DNA from: Gammaproteobacteria bacterium
GTDB lineage: Bacteria > Pseudomonadota > Gammaproteobacteria > Pseudomonadales > Azotimanducaceae
NCBI GenBank assembly: GCA_027295975.1
Contig: JAPUJX010000654.1
Location: 1-5,879 of the forward strand
Length of the DNA: 5,879 bases
Reading direction: 5' to 3'
Shown: piece by piece, positions 5,410 to 5,879 of the stretch
Numbering within the stretch: the stretch's first letter is position 1
Layout: every line of letters starts with the position of its first letter
The notes under the pieces: model-generated
What the model was told of the DNA's origin: nothing
Database searches by the model: none
The model's input: the letters and a program-made list of their open reading frames with translations, nothing else
Made by a program: the position numbers and the translations under genes

Positions 5410-5879
5410 TTGGGCAAGGGTCTCACCTACCGTGATGCCGGCGTCGACATCGATGCGGGCAACGAGCTTGTCAAGCGCATTGCACCAGCGTGTAAGGCGA
5501 CACACCGCCCTGAGATGCTCTCGGGTCTCGGGGGTTTTGCCGCGCTGGCGGAGCTACCGTCACGTTATCGGCAACCCGTGCTGGTGACCGGTACGGACGG
5601 CGTGGGGACGAAGCTCAAGCTCGCAATCGACAATGATCGTCACGACAGTGTCGGCCAGGATCTCGTCGCAATGTGCGCCAACGACGTGTTGGTCACCGGA
5701 GCCGAACCATTCCTGTTTCTCGATTATTACGCAACGGGCAAACTCGAGATAGAAGTCGCGGAGCGGGTGATCAACGGCATCGCCCACGGCTGCCAACTCG
5801 CGGGTTGCGCGCTGGTCGGCGGAGAAACCGCTGAGATGCCGGGGTTCTATGGATCGGGCGATTATGATCTGGCGGGGTT
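5410..5879 (+). CDS. purM: Phosphoribosylformylglycinamidine cyclo-ligase (AIR synthetase), N-terminal part (3' truncated by window edge)
   Basis: PurM closes the imidazole ring: FGAM + ATP gives AIR + ADP + Pi, the fifth step of de novo purine synthesis, in the cytosol. About 156 residues are visible before the window ends. The N terminus [17 protein letters not shown] is the family start. [10 protein letters not shown] follows, then [15 protein letters not shown] (the conserved GTDGVGTK nucleotide/substrate segment), [30 protein letters not shown] (the DLVAMCVNDI..QGAEPLFFLDY signature) and [15 protein letters not shown] (GGETAEMPG). All are intact. The start is TTG 5410, just after a strong SD; an in-frame ATG at 5362 would add 16 residues of Gly-rich, non-family sequence. 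It is divergent from the DUF2066 operon, an arrangement I recall from other gammaproteobacteria, where purN usually follows. Confidence 0.95.
   Translation, partial: MGKGLTYRDAGVDIDAGNELVKRIAPACKATHRPEMLSGLGGFAALAELPSRYRQPVLVTGTDGVGTKLKLAIDNDRHDSVGQDLVAMCANDVLVTGAEPFLFLDYYATGKLEIEVAERVINGIAHGCQLAGCALVGGETAEMPGFYGSGDYDLAG

Overview
The window looks like a moderately GC-rich chromosomal segment of a gammaproteobacterium. The evidence is gene content and order: hda, a DUF2066 gene and purM lie close together, as I recall for many gammaproteobacteria, and an MnmC-type tRNA-modification gene lies nearby. I see no mobile element, CRISPR array, tRNA or rRNA. Every stretch of any length is coding or a short, explainable intergenic gap.

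Layout. Bases 2-472 (+) are the C-terminal part of an FAD oxidoreductase, probably the MnmC C-terminal domain, cut by the left edge. It converges with serA (513-1691, -) across a 40-base gap that holds a small hairpin. A 110-base leader with a strong intrinsic terminator separates serA from an upstream minus-strand gene block. In transcription order that block is a DUF2066 exported protein (5244-4156), a CDP-alcohol phosphatidyltransferase (4153-3569), hda (3561-2869) and a MurG-like glycosyltransferase (2872-1802). Gaps within it are 2 nt, 7 nt and a GTGA overlap, so it is almost certainly one operon. A 165-base divergent promoter region separates it from purM (5410-, +), which is cut by the right edge.

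How the genes fit together. The operon joins envelope functions (phospholipid headgroup transfer, lipid-II-type glycosyl transfer, an exported protein of unknown role) to Hda, which inactivates ATP-DnaA on the sliding clamp. Acidic phospholipids are known to promote nucleotide release from DnaA, so two neighbours may act on the same replication switch in opposite directions; this is inference. SerA (serine synthesis) and PurM (purine synthesis) are housekeeping metabolism.

Points of note: a MurG resembling the Firmicutes-type branch rather than the enterobacterial one; a shortened Walker A loop in Hda; glycine at the usual catalytic-Glu position of SerA; and a terminator only 21 nt upstream of the serA start codon. 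Four of the six visible starts appear to be non-ATG. I did not find a clearly new multi-gene system. The best candidate for under-described biology is the DUF2066-phosphatidyltransferase-Hda-MurG-like operon.
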